From the NCBI RefSeq assembly GCF_009649225.1, contig NZ_WJPP01000005.1:72001-136000 (forward strand): a stretch of 64,000 nucleotides of DNA, in the 5' to 3' direction. The notes beneath the pieces were generated by a model that did not search any database, was not told the DNA's origin, and saw nothing but the letters and a program-made list of their open reading frames with translations. This document shows, one piece after another, positions 35,870 through 44,403 of this stretch. Made by a program: the position numbers and the translations under genes. Position 1 is the first letter of the stretch. Every line of letters begins with the position of its first letter. Origin of the DNA: Spiribacter salilacus. GTDB lineage: Bacteria > Pseudomonadota > Gammaproteobacteria > Nitrococcales > Nitrococcaceae.

Positions 35870-37195
35870 ATGACAGTTGCAAGTATTCTTCAGAGCTACT
35901 CAAAAAAAATGACCGTTGTTGTATTCGTCGCGGCGCTAGTGGCTGTAACGGGGGAAGTGCAAGCGCAAACGCTCGCAACGCTGTTGGCGGCAACCGTTGA
36001 GAATAACCCGCGCCTATCGGCCATTCGCGAGCGTCAAACATCCAGCCAAGCGAATGTTGATGCTGCCCGTGGTCAGCGCTGGCCCACCCTGACGGTAACC
36101 GGACAAGAGGGACGACGCCATTTAGATCAGCGCACCGCCGAAGAAACACTAACCGATCGGCAAGTGCGCCTAGAACTTAACCTTGACCTGTGGCGCAGTG
36201 GGCAAATTACGGCCGGCATTGAGAAAGCGAATGCCAGCGCGGCACAAACCGATGCACAGCTTGTGCAAACGTCAATAGACGCGCTCAAAACAGTGACAAC
36301 AAACTGGTTTTCTCTACAAGGAGCACAGCAGGTCATTGCACTGCAGCGCAGTGATATTGCCGAGCGAGAAAACTTTGTTGAGGAATTAAATACGCGCGTT
36401 GAGCGCGGATTAGCCACAGTGGCCGATTTAAGTGCAGCGCAGCTGGCCGTCATTGAACAACAAACCGCGCTCCAACAAACCGAAGAGCAACGCAACCAGG
36501 CAGTGGATACCTTAGAGAACTGGACTGGACTGCGCCCGGAACAAGCCATTGGCACCGCCCGATTACCAAAAATTCCCGCTACGCTGGAGGCAGCATTAAC
36601 TCAAGCGGCACGTCATGCAGCGCAAGTTGAAATTGCCCGTGCCGCCGTTGCACAAGCTGAAGCTGAAGTGGCAGAACGCGAAGGTGCACTTGGGCCGCGA
36701 TTAAGCCTGAACGCGCATCATGGTTACGACTATGATCAAACTATTCATGAGAATGTGCTTGAGGAGCGTGCGGTCTCGCGCGAGCAATCAACCGGCGCCA
36801 TGCTTGAGCTAACCGTACCGCTAACGGATGGCGGCACCGGGCGTGCTCAGGTTCGCGCGTCTACGCACGCGCTAGCCGCCGCCCGACTTCATCAGCGCGC
36901 TGCACAAGAGGACACCGCTGCGGCGGTACGGCATAGCTGGATGAAACGCGCTGCTGCGCAACAGCGCATCACCCTACTTGAGCAGCAGCTCACGGCTGCC
37001 AAAGCACTACAGCAATCGCGCAAGCGAGAGTTTGATCAAGGCCTTAGCGACATTCAGCCACTGCTCGATGCTAACCAAAAACGCAGCAGCACCGAACAGG
37101 ATTTAATTCATGCCCGCACCACACTGCGCCAAAGTGAGGTTCAGCTGCTTGCTGATATGGGTACGCTAACGCCTGAGCGTCTTGGCCTAGAATGA
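35870..37195 (+). CDS. TolC-family outer-membrane channel (RiPP export)
   Basis: A 441-residue outer-membrane efflux protein. It has an N-terminal signal (TVVVFVAALVAVTGEVQAQ with an A-Q-A cleavage context) and two repeats of long coiled-coil helices. N-N-P-R-L occurs in the first repeat, and L-R-Q-S-E-V-Q-L-L follows near the end. It would form a trimeric channel-tunnel. Placed inside the RiPP locus and divergent from the epimerase, it completes a one-step exporter with the HlyD and ABC proteins. Its stop overlaps the MetX-like gene (ATGA). An internal ATG at residue 14 would give a shorter signal. Confidence 0.9.
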   Translation: MTVASILQSYSKKMTVVVFVAALVAVTGEVQAQTLATLLAATVENNPRLSAIRERQTSSQANVDAARGQRWPTLTVTGQEGRRHLDQRTAEETLTDRQVRLELNLDLWRSGQITAGIEKANASAAQTDAQLVQTSIDALKTVTTNWFSLQGAQQVIALQRSDIAERENFVEELNTRVERGLATVADLSAAQLAVIEQQTALQQTEEQRNQAVDTLENWTGLRPEQAIGTARLPKIPATLEAALTQAARHAAQVEIARAAVAQAEAEVAEREGALGPRLSLNAHHGYDYDQTIHENVLEERAVSREQSTGAMLELTVPLTDGGTGRAQVRASTHALAAARLHQRAAQEDTAAAVRHSWMKRAAAQQRITLLEQQLTAAKALQQSRKREFDQGLSDIQPLLDANQKRSSTEQDLIHARTTLRQSEVQLLADMGTLTPERLGLE

Positions 37196-38223
37196 CGATC
37201 ATTCAGCGGCTACCGGATCCCGTCGAACTTGATCACGGCGCACCGCTGGAAAACGTTGATGTGGCCTACTGCCGCTATGGCGAACTCAATGCAAAGCGTG
37301 ACAATGTTATTTGGCTTTGTCATGGGCTCACCAGCAATCAGCATGCTGGCCCCAATGGGTCACGCAAAGGTTGGTGGGAATCACTAATCGGACCAAGCCA
37401 ACCCCTAGATACTGACCAATGGTGCATCATTTGCAGCAATGTGTTGGGGGGAGACAGTGGCAGCACCGGCCCCAACACACCCCACCCGACTGATGCAAAG
37501 CCCTATGCCACTCGCCTACCGATACTCACTATCGCAGATATGGTTCGGGCCCAACGAGCGCTTTTAGACGGCTTGGGTGTCTCACAAATTGCCGTGTTGA
37601 TTGGTGGTTGCATGGGTGGTTTTCAGGGGCTTGAGTGGTTACGCCAGGCACCTGAGCGGGTATCTCGCAGTCTGTTGATTAGTACTACCGCGGCCTCTAG
37701 CCCAATGACCATTGCGATGTGGGCGATGATTCGCCGACTCATCCTGACCGACCGTGACGAGGGTATGGGCTTAGGCGCTGCACTTGGATCGCTTTTTTGG
37801 TTAGGCAAAGAAGGGATGGAAAACCGCTTTGGCCGTGCAGTCATCGCGCCTGATCAGCCGGTAACCTTTAAACCGTATTTTGCCGTAGAGCAGTTTCTTG
37901 AAGATATCATTGCGCGCAAAGCCGGTGGCATGGACCCCAACAGCCTGCTGTACCTGACCCGTGCCATGGATCTATTTGATATGAATAACGCCATAACCCG
38001 CTTAACCGGGCCCGTTGAGCTGGTCAGTTATCAGCGTGACTGGCGGTATCCGCCTGACCAAGTAGAGACCCTGAAAACACAGCTTGAGGCTGCCGGTGCT
38101 GCCGTCAAACATCATGTGCTTGATAGCAAAACCACCCACGGCGCCTATATCTTTGAGCCAGACACCATTGCACCAATCATTAAATCAGCACTCATTAACG
38201 GCACGCCTAACAAATCTTGCTGA
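37192..38223 (+). CDS. MetX-like alpha/beta hydrolase with Cys nucleophile
   Basis: A 343-residue alpha/beta-hydrolase of the homoserine O-acetyltransferase (MetX) group: W-L-C-H-G-L-T-S-N near the oxyanion region, and the elbow I-G-G-Cys140-M-G-G-F-Q. The elbow is GGSMGG in MetX, so the catalytic Ser is replaced by Cys. Asp283 (DWRYPPDQ) and His316 (KTTHGAY) complete a triad with the MetX-like 33-residue Asp-His spacing. A true MetX for methionine synthesis would normally keep Ser. Its place between tolC and the RiPP methyltransferase suggests a tailoring acyl transfer, hydrolysis or ligation on the peptide; substrate unknown. Its 3' end overlaps the convergent methyltransferase gene by 79 bases. 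Confidence 0.85.
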   Translation: MTIIQRLPDPVELDHGAPLENVDVAYCRYGELNAKRDNVIWLCHGLTSNQHAGPNGSRKGWWESLIGPSQPLDTDQWCIICSNVLGGDSGSTGPNTPHPTDAKPYATRLPILTIADMVRAQRALLDGLGVSQIAVLIGGCMGGFQGLEWLRQAPERVSRSLLISTTAASSPMTIAMWAMIRRLILTDRDEGMGLGAALGSLFWLGKEGMENRFGRAVIAPDQPVTFKPYFAVEQFLEDIIARKAGGMDPNSLLYLTRAMDLFDMNNAITRLTGPVELVSYQRDWRYPPDQVETLKTQLEAAGAAVKHHVLDSKTTHGAYIFEPDTIAPIIKSALINGTPNKSC

Positions 38224-39542
38224 AGGTCTTTGATTGATACGGTCGATAATCCGGCCAACTCCGCACACCGGCGATGAAACGCCTGCTCCACCAAATGTTG
38301 CCCCGACAAGGTGTGCGTAATATCGGTGGCCAATAGCGGATGTGAGTCTAGGTTTTTGCCAAGCAGCACCGGATCGATCGCATGCGGCTCAAGCATCACC
38401 CACCCATGACGCTGCACCCAAGGCAGCCAGCGTTGAAATGCCGCCACCAAATCAGCACCCATCTGCCCGGCCGTTAGCTGCTCAAATGCTTGATTAAGAT
38501 GCACCGCACACGACGAATGCACAACCGCATCATCTAGCTCATCAGGCTGGCCCAACACGGCACGATTGTGCATCACCGATTTACTCACATGCAGGCAATC
38601 CTGCATTTCAATATCATGTTCTTTTAAAGCCAGCGCGATGGCCTCGGGATGATTAATATCCCCTGGCAACACCAACCCACCAATAGGATCAAGGCGCGTT
38701 TGGCATAGCCGGCGGGCTGGCGCACTCGGCTCAACAGCTACCAATCGCGGCGGCGTATGGCCTGCCTTAACAAACGCCGAATGCAGCCCCAGCAGCAATG
38801 CCCCATTACCCGCCCCCGTATCCACAATGGCCTGCGGTCTATTCGGCGCTATGTGCATTGCCTCCATGACCAACTCGCAAACCGCATTATGGCAATGGGT
38901 TTCATAAACGACCGCGCTAAACGCGATATCTGCAGCGCGCTCCACGTGCCACTCATCGCCGCTAGCATCAAACCCCGGCTTTCGATGAGCGTGGATTGCA
39001 AACACATCACGCAGACCCGATAGCAACGGCGCATAGCCTGCCACGTAGATACTTTGCGCGGCCATGGGCATACCCGCCCGCCCCGTTTGATTGAGGGCAA
39101 AGCCCTTCGTGCTTTCGGTAACCCAGCCCAAAGGGGCCAGCTGCTGCAGTACCTGCCGCCATATCTGCTCTGTGATGCCGCAACCTGCGGCTAAACGTTG
39201 AACTGCCCCTTGCTCAGCCAACCGCGCCAGGGCAACCAATGCGTTTAATGCAGACCGTCCCTGAGCCGCAGTGATGGTGTTTGGGGTTGTTAACTCCAAC
39301 CCTTCAGCTGAAACACCGCCCCAGCCGAGCACCTCAAACCAGCGCCCAACGCAGGCCAGCAAACCCGCATGCGTGTGATGCCGCTCGGCAAGTACCGCAA
39401 GTGGAATTGGCCCATCCGCCGCGCGTAGCGCATGCCACACGCCATTGTGCTCAAGGGCATCAACCACCGAGCCCATCGCCGCTTGATTAATCGCACAACA
39501 AAGCGATTGCCATGCCCGTTGCTGCGTTTCGGTTAAGCTCAT
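38145..39542 (-). CDS. Class I SAM-dependent methyltransferase (RiPP locus)
   Basis: A 465-residue protein. A helical/winged N-domain (1-190), like those of dimeric O-methyltransferases, is followed by a Rossmann methyltransferase domain with motif I VDTGAGNGALLLGL at about 235 and an acidic residue after the next strand (VAVEPS). The late H-G-W-V-M-L-E-P-H segment resembles post-II motifs. It is the last gene of the leftward export operon (ATGA overlap with the NHLP-type ABC gene). It may methylate the peptide or an attached group. The last 26 codons lie antisense to the end of the MetX-like gene; both frames look genuine. Confidence 0.8.
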   Translation of the reverse strand: MSLTETQQRAWQSLCCAINQAAMGSVVDALEHNGVWHALRAADGPIPLAVLAERHHTHAGLLACVGRWFEVLGWGGVSAEGLELTTPNTITAAQGRSALNALVALARLAEQGAVQRLAAGCGITEQIWRQVLQQLAPLGWVTESTKGFALNQTGRAGMPMAAQSIYVAGYAPLLSGLRDVFAIHAHRKPGFDASGDEWHVERAADIAFSAVVYETHCHNAVCELVMEAMHIAPNRPQAIVDTGAGNGALLLGLHSAFVKAGHTPPRLVAVEPSAPARRLCQTRLDPIGGLVLPGDINHPEAIALALKEHDIEMQDCLHVSKSVMHNRAVLGQPDELDDAVVHSSCAVHLNQAFEQLTAGQMGADLVAAFQRWLPWVQRHGWVMLEPHAIDPVLLGKNLDSHPLLATDITHTLSGQHLVEQAFHRRCAELAGLSTVSIKDLQQDLLGVPLMSADLMIGAMVSGSKI

Positions 39543-42238
39543 GCCAGCTGGCGATTGGCAAGCGCTGCAAACAACCCTTGCTGATCCATCAACGTGGCAA
39601 AGTCACCCACCTCGCCCACGCGCCCGTCTTGCAGCACATAGATACGATCGGCCGCGCGAATGGTACTGAGTCGATGGGCAATGACAATTCGCGTACACGC
39701 CAAAGACGCAACGCTCTCGCTAACAATGGCTTGTGTGCGATTGTCCAATGCCGAGGTTGCCTCGTCAAAAATCACCACGCGCGGTCGGCGCACCAGTGCA
39801 CGAGCAATCATTAAACGCTGCCGCTGCCCGCCAGAAAGGGTAGTTGCCCCTTCGCTAAGAAACGTGTGAAGGCCCATGGGCATCGCCTTGATATCGGCAT
39901 CGAAGCCAGCCATGCGGGCCGCTTCCCACGCGGCATCTTCATCAACATCACTGCCCGCGGCAATATTATGAAAGATGGACCCAGACAATAGCCGCCCCTG
40001 CTGCAACACCACGCCAAACTGATAACGAACCGCGCGTCGGTCCAGCGTTGCCAAGTCCTTATCATCAACAAATACACTCCCGCTCCATGGCTGCTCAAAG
40101 CCAAGCAACAGACGAATCAAGGTTGACTTACCCGCGCCGGATGGCCCAACGATGGCAACAAACTCACCGGGGTCCGCTCGCAACGATAATCCTTTAAGCA
40201 CTGGCGGTGATTGTTCTGAGTAGCCAAAAACCACATCGTGTAAATCAATGGCCCCCTGAATTGGCCCGGGATCTGCCTGATCGGGTGCCTGCTCGGTGGG
40301 TGCTTCAAGGATAGGGCGCACACGCTCGTAAAGGGGGGGCAGGTTGGTGAGCTGAATGGCCACGCTCGTTAAACCAAATACCGCGGCAATAAATTGTCCA
40401 AAGGCCACATGAAAGGCCACAAAATGGCTGGTTGGCATCACCTGTTGGAGCTGACCCGCTGCTGCACGACCTACATCAGGCGACTCAAACACCGCCAACA
40501 GAGCACCACTTTGCAAACCAATCACCGCTAACACGGCCCCCAGCGCCAAGGGGTGGAACCCCGCTTTTAAAACGCTTAACCAATTCTGCAAATTGACATG
40601 CTGAAAATTAAGCCCCATTAAAGTGCCATAAGGCCGCCCCCACTGAGCAAATGCGCTGCGCTCAGCGCCCGCCACACGCAGGCGAGATAGCCCCCCTAGC
40701 AACTGCAACACCAGCCCTTGCAGCTGCCCTTGCAACGCTAATGTTTGCCGATAGATTTTTATTACCTGCTGCCCAATGCCATACGCAATTGCCATATAGA
40801 TCAGGGCAAATAACAGCGCGCCCGCAGACAGTTGCCAGTCGTACCAAACCATCAAGCCAAAGCTAAACAGCCCAATCACCGCATGCGATAACGAACCGAT
40901 TAAAGAGCCGGTGAGTAGCTTACGAATAGAGTTAATGCTCATGGCTCGATTGGCCAAATCGCCTACCGCATATTCTCGGAAAAACGCCGCCTCAAGCTTT
41001 AACAACCGATCCCAGACGGCGGCCTGCACGCGGTAGTCCATCGCCCCTTCCATGCGCAACGACGAAAAAGCGCGCACTAAGCCAAAAGTTGCCATGGCCA
41101 CGGCTAAGGTGATGAGTGCCGCAATTAACACGGTCAGTTGATGCAGCTGAGCTTCGGGGATAACGGGATCCATAATCCAACCGGTGACCACCGGTGTGGC
41201 CAGTGACAGGATGCCAGCCAATAGCAGCATGAGCCCAATCCGCCTGAAATCCTGCGCACAACCGGTCAAACTAAAACGCAACAAATCAGCGGGCCCCGTT
41301 TTACCCTCGGGTAGCGGCATGAAGACATAAAAGGCCTGACGTGCAATGTCGGCAGCCTGCGCCGCCGTGACTACCTGATCACCGGCTTGCGGGGTCCACA
41401 TGCGATAGTGTTGATGGCCATCGGGGATAAGTGCCAGTGGATTATTCGCTTTATCAAAGCCTATTAAAGGACCATGATCATTGTTCCACCAGCCTGTTTG
41501 CAGATGGACTGCACGCTTTTGTAGCCCTGCGCGCGCCGTCATCGCAGACAATGGATCGTGGCTGCTTAAGGCTCTGGTTTCTGCCTCAGGTTTTAAATCG
41601 AGCACACCACCTTGGGCTTTAACGACATGGGCAAGCACCGCGGCAAGATCTCCGCGTGCGGCATCAGCGGCGTCACCCGCTAAGCGGCCTCGCAAACCCT
41701 GCGATAGCGCACCGATGGCATCTCGAAAACCGCGGGATCGATTTTGCGCGGTACGTTCTATGGCGTCTGATCGTGCTTGCTCTGCCTCAACCGCACGCGC
41801 TGTTACAGATTCAATGATGGCGGCCAGCCGCGCGGCAATCTGCTCTGAATCGGGCTGACAAGGCTCCGCTGGCCCGGCAAACGCAGCACAGGCTTCATCC
41901 AAGGCTCGGCATAAAGCAGCCTGCCCAGCAGTATCAGCAGCTGCAAGCACACTTGACCAATCGATCGATACCGTACGGGTTGGCTGTGCAGGTACCGCCA
42001 CCAAGCGCGCGCCCTTTGGCGTTTCTGGCATGCCAGGCAACACCGTGCCTGCCTCACGCGTAAATAAGTAATGACGCTGAGTGATTGGCCCAGGCGGCTC
42101 TAGGAATACATCCAAACACCCGTCAATAATCACCTGCATCGTGCCGACTGCAGGGGTGAGTCGATCACGCCCAGACCATACCTGCTCTGTGCGCTGGGCG
42201 CTGTCTGAAAGCCCTAATTGCGCCAGTAAATCACTCAT
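39539..42238 (-). CDS. NHLP-type bacteriocin ABC transporter (type 2, no peptidase)
   Basis: An 899-residue permease-ATPase. It begins with a degenerate cyclic-nucleotide-binding-like domain (1-110; V-I-I-D-G-C-L-D-V-F and later E-A-G-T-V-L-P), then a long linker, six membrane helices (about 340-630), and an ATPase with G-P-S-G-A-G-K-S-T, LSGGQRQRLMIARAL and VIFDEATSALD. This is the partner that accompanies peptidase-containing exporters in Nif11/NHLP RiPP loci. Start and stop overlap neighbours by ATGA. It probably forms a heterodimer with the C39 transporter. Confidence 0.9.
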   Translation of the reverse strand: MSDLLAQLGLSDSAQRTEQVWSGRDRLTPAVGTMQVIIDGCLDVFLEPPGPITQRHYLFTREAGTVLPGMPETPKGARLVAVPAQPTRTVSIDWSSVLAAADTAGQAALCRALDEACAAFAGPAEPCQPDSEQIAARLAAIIESVTARAVEAEQARSDAIERTAQNRSRGFRDAIGALSQGLRGRLAGDAADAARGDLAAVLAHVVKAQGGVLDLKPEAETRALSSHDPLSAMTARAGLQKRAVHLQTGWWNNDHGPLIGFDKANNPLALIPDGHQHYRMWTPQAGDQVVTAAQAADIARQAFYVFMPLPEGKTGPADLLRFSLTGCAQDFRRIGLMLLLAGILSLATPVVTGWIMDPVIPEAQLHQLTVLIAALITLAVAMATFGLVRAFSSLRMEGAMDYRVQAAVWDRLLKLEAAFFREYAVGDLANRAMSINSIRKLLTGSLIGSLSHAVIGLFSFGLMVWYDWQLSAGALLFALIYMAIAYGIGQQVIKIYRQTLALQGQLQGLVLQLLGGLSRLRVAGAERSAFAQWGRPYGTLMGLNFQHVNLQNWLSVLKAGFHPLALGAVLAVIGLQSGALLAVFESPDVGRAAAGQLQQVMPTSHFVAFHVAFGQFIAAVFGLTSVAIQLTNLPPLYERVRPILEAPTEQAPDQADPGPIQGAIDLHDVVFGYSEQSPPVLKGLSLRADPGEFVAIVGPSGAGKSTLIRLLLGFEQPWSGSVFVDDKDLATLDRRAVRYQFGVVLQQGRLLSGSIFHNIAAGSDVDEDAAWEAARMAGFDADIKAMPMGLHTFLSEGATTLSGGQRQRLMIARALVRRPRVVIFDEATSALDNRTQAIVSESVASLACTRIVIAHRLSTIRAADRIYVLQDGRVGEVGDFATLMDQQGLFAALANRQLA

Positions 42239-44403
42239 GCCTCACCTACCAATGCGGCATAACGTCCGTTAAGCGCAATCAAATCTTCATGGGTGCCCCG
42301 TTCTATGACCTTGCCATGCTCGAGCATGATAATTTCATCCGCGTCCCTAACCGTGCTTAAACGGTGCGCAACTATCACGCAGGTACAGCCACGTCGGCGT
42401 AGTGCCCGATCAATTTGCGCCTCCGTTACCGGATCTAGCGCGGCCGTGGCCTCATCAAGCACCAAAACAGCGGGGTCTCGTATCAGCGCGCGTGCAATCT
42501 CAATCCGCTGGCGCTGTCCGCCGCTAAAGTTGTCACCCCCCTCGCTGACCGCCTCTAAATACCCACCAGGGCGAGAAGCAATCAGCTCATGAATCATCGC
42601 ATCCTGAGTTGCCCGTCGCATTGCCGCATCAGTCACACTGTCATCCCACAGCGTCAGGTTGTCGCGTATTGTGCCGGCAAACAAAATACATTCCTGGTCT
42701 ACTGAGGCAATGTCGCGAGTGGCAAGCCGCCGGGGCAAATCAAATAGCGGCACATCGTCATAAAGCACCGTGCCCGACTGCGGCACCAAAAGCCCGGTCA
42801 TCAACTTCGCCAGCGTTGATTTGCCGCTACCTGAGCCCCCCACCAACGCCACCCGTTGCCCAGGCTTTAGTTTAAGCGAAAACCCCTCAATTAAAGGCGG
42901 CTCTGCCGGGGAGTAGCCAAAAGTAATGTCTTTGAGTTCTACTCGTCCGCTAAGCGGCGTCAATGACGGCTGCGTTTTATCGTCTGGTGGCTCGGTCAGC
43001 AGCGGATCTTGGGGGTTATCGAGCACATCATCTAATCGATCTAAATCGCCCTCAATCTCCTGTAGTTGGGAGCCGAGCCCAACCAAATGCTTGATAGGCG
43101 TGGTGACATGAACGGTAAGCGCCTGAAACGCAATGAGTGCGCCAATCGTGAGCTGACCCTTCATAATTAACAGCGCACCACCGCCTAAGACGAGAGCAGA
43201 CATTAAATGGTCCAAAAAAGACGGTACACCTTCTAGCACAGACGTGGTTGCCGATAGCTGTTGCTGCGTATTGACGGTTCTCGTTTGATAACCCGACCAG
43301 AGTGAAAAGAAATCACTTTCAGTGCCCGAGGCTTTGAGCGTTTCCATTGCTTGTAGGCCAGCCATTGCAGCGCCCTGAGACTTTCCACTGGTGTTAAGCA
43401 GGCTGGCATTTAAATCACGCCGACGGCGTTGGGCAAACTGCAAGGCCGCAATGTTGGTGAACGTAAGGGCAAATACCAACACGGTAAGCTGCCAGCTAAA
43501 CAACAGCATCACTAACCCAAAAAAACCAATCATTAAGGCGTGAATTACCGTGGTTGGTAACGGCCCGGCCAGCAAACTGGCTAACCGATGGCAGGATTGG
43601 ACGCGAGCGGCAACATCCCCAATGTAGCGCTGCGCATAAAAGCTCACCGGCAAACGCAGCGTATGCCAGAAAAACTCGCTGGCAATGGTGACGCCCAATT
43701 TCATTTGCATTTTAAGTAAGTAGCGCTGCTGCACCCAGGTCAGAAAAGCGCTAAATGCCCCACTAAAGATAAGACCGACCACCAGCACAAACACCCAGTT
43801 GCTGTAGCCGCGAATTAAAACATCGTCAATAAACGTTTTTATGAGTGCCGGCTGCACTAAGCCAGGAACTACGAGCAACAAGGTAAATAACATAACAATG
43901 CTGGCTGCGTCCCCCGAACCACGCAAACGGGGAAGCAACTTTGGCAAGAGCTTGGGTCGCTCGCCACCGGGCTCAAACTCTGGGCCCGGCTTAAAGGTAA
44001 GCATGACGCTGCTAAAGCTCTCTTCAAAATCCTCGCGCGATACCTGACGCGGGCCACTACCCGGATCATTCAAATAAACCCGATCGCCCTTAACTCCTTC
44101 CACCACCACAAAATGGCTGACATTCCAAAAGGCAATAAAAGGCTCACCCGCTGTTAACGCCTCGTCGGCCGTTGTGCGAACACCCTTGGTTTCTAACCCA
44201 TAACGCCGTGCGGCCTTAACGATATTGCTTGCCTTTGCCCCGTCGCGCGAGACCGCGCAATCGTTTCGCAGTTGCTCTAGCGGCACGCGGCGGCCATGAA
44301 ACTGCAAAATGCTGGCTAGCGCAGCCGCCCCACATTCCACTGCCTCCATCTGCAACCGGGTTGGAGTGCGGAAACGCCAGTGTGTCTTGCTGCTAGCCGC
44401 CAT
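42235..44403 (-). CDS. Peptidase-containing ABC transporter (C39, NHLP-type)
   Basis: A 722-residue PCAT. The C39 peptidase domain (1-140) has Cys24 (QMEAVECGAAAL), His97 (NVSHFVVV) and Asp113 (LNDPGSG). It cleaves after the double glycine of Nif11 leaders such as those encoded at 33.6-34.3 kb. Six helices follow (about 165-440), then an ATPase with G-G-S-G-S-G-K-S-T, FSGGQRQRIEIARAL and VLVLDEATAALDP. It overlaps the HlyD gene by 11 bases and the second ABC gene by four, so the three are co-expressed. Confidence 0.95.
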   Translation of the reverse strand: MAASSKTHWRFRTPTRLQMEAVECGAAALASILQFHGRRVPLEQLRNDCAVSRDGAKASNIVKAARRYGLETKGVRTTADEALTAGEPFIAFWNVSHFVVVEGVKGDRVYLNDPGSGPRQVSREDFEESFSSVMLTFKPGPEFEPGGERPKLLPKLLPRLRGSGDAASIVMLFTLLLVVPGLVQPALIKTFIDDVLIRGYSNWVFVLVVGLIFSGAFSAFLTWVQQRYLLKMQMKLGVTIASEFFWHTLRLPVSFYAQRYIGDVAARVQSCHRLASLLAGPLPTTVIHALMIGFFGLVMLLFSWQLTVLVFALTFTNIAALQFAQRRRRDLNASLLNTSGKSQGAAMAGLQAMETLKASGTESDFFSLWSGYQTRTVNTQQQLSATTSVLEGVPSFLDHLMSALVLGGGALLIMKGQLTIGALIAFQALTVHVTTPIKHLVGLGSQLQEIEGDLDRLDDVLDNPQDPLLTEPPDDKTQPSLTPLSGRVELKDITFGYSPAEPPLIEGFSLKLKPGQRVALVGGSGSGKSTLAKLMTGLLVPQSGTVLYDDVPLFDLPRRLATRDIASVDQECILFAGTIRDNLTLWDDSVTDAAMRRATQDAMIHELIASRPGGYLEAVSEGGDNFSGGQRQRIEIARALIRDPAVLVLDEATAALDPVTEAQIDRALRRRGCTCVIVAHRLSTVRDADEIIMLEHGKVIERGTHEDLIALNGRYAALVGEA

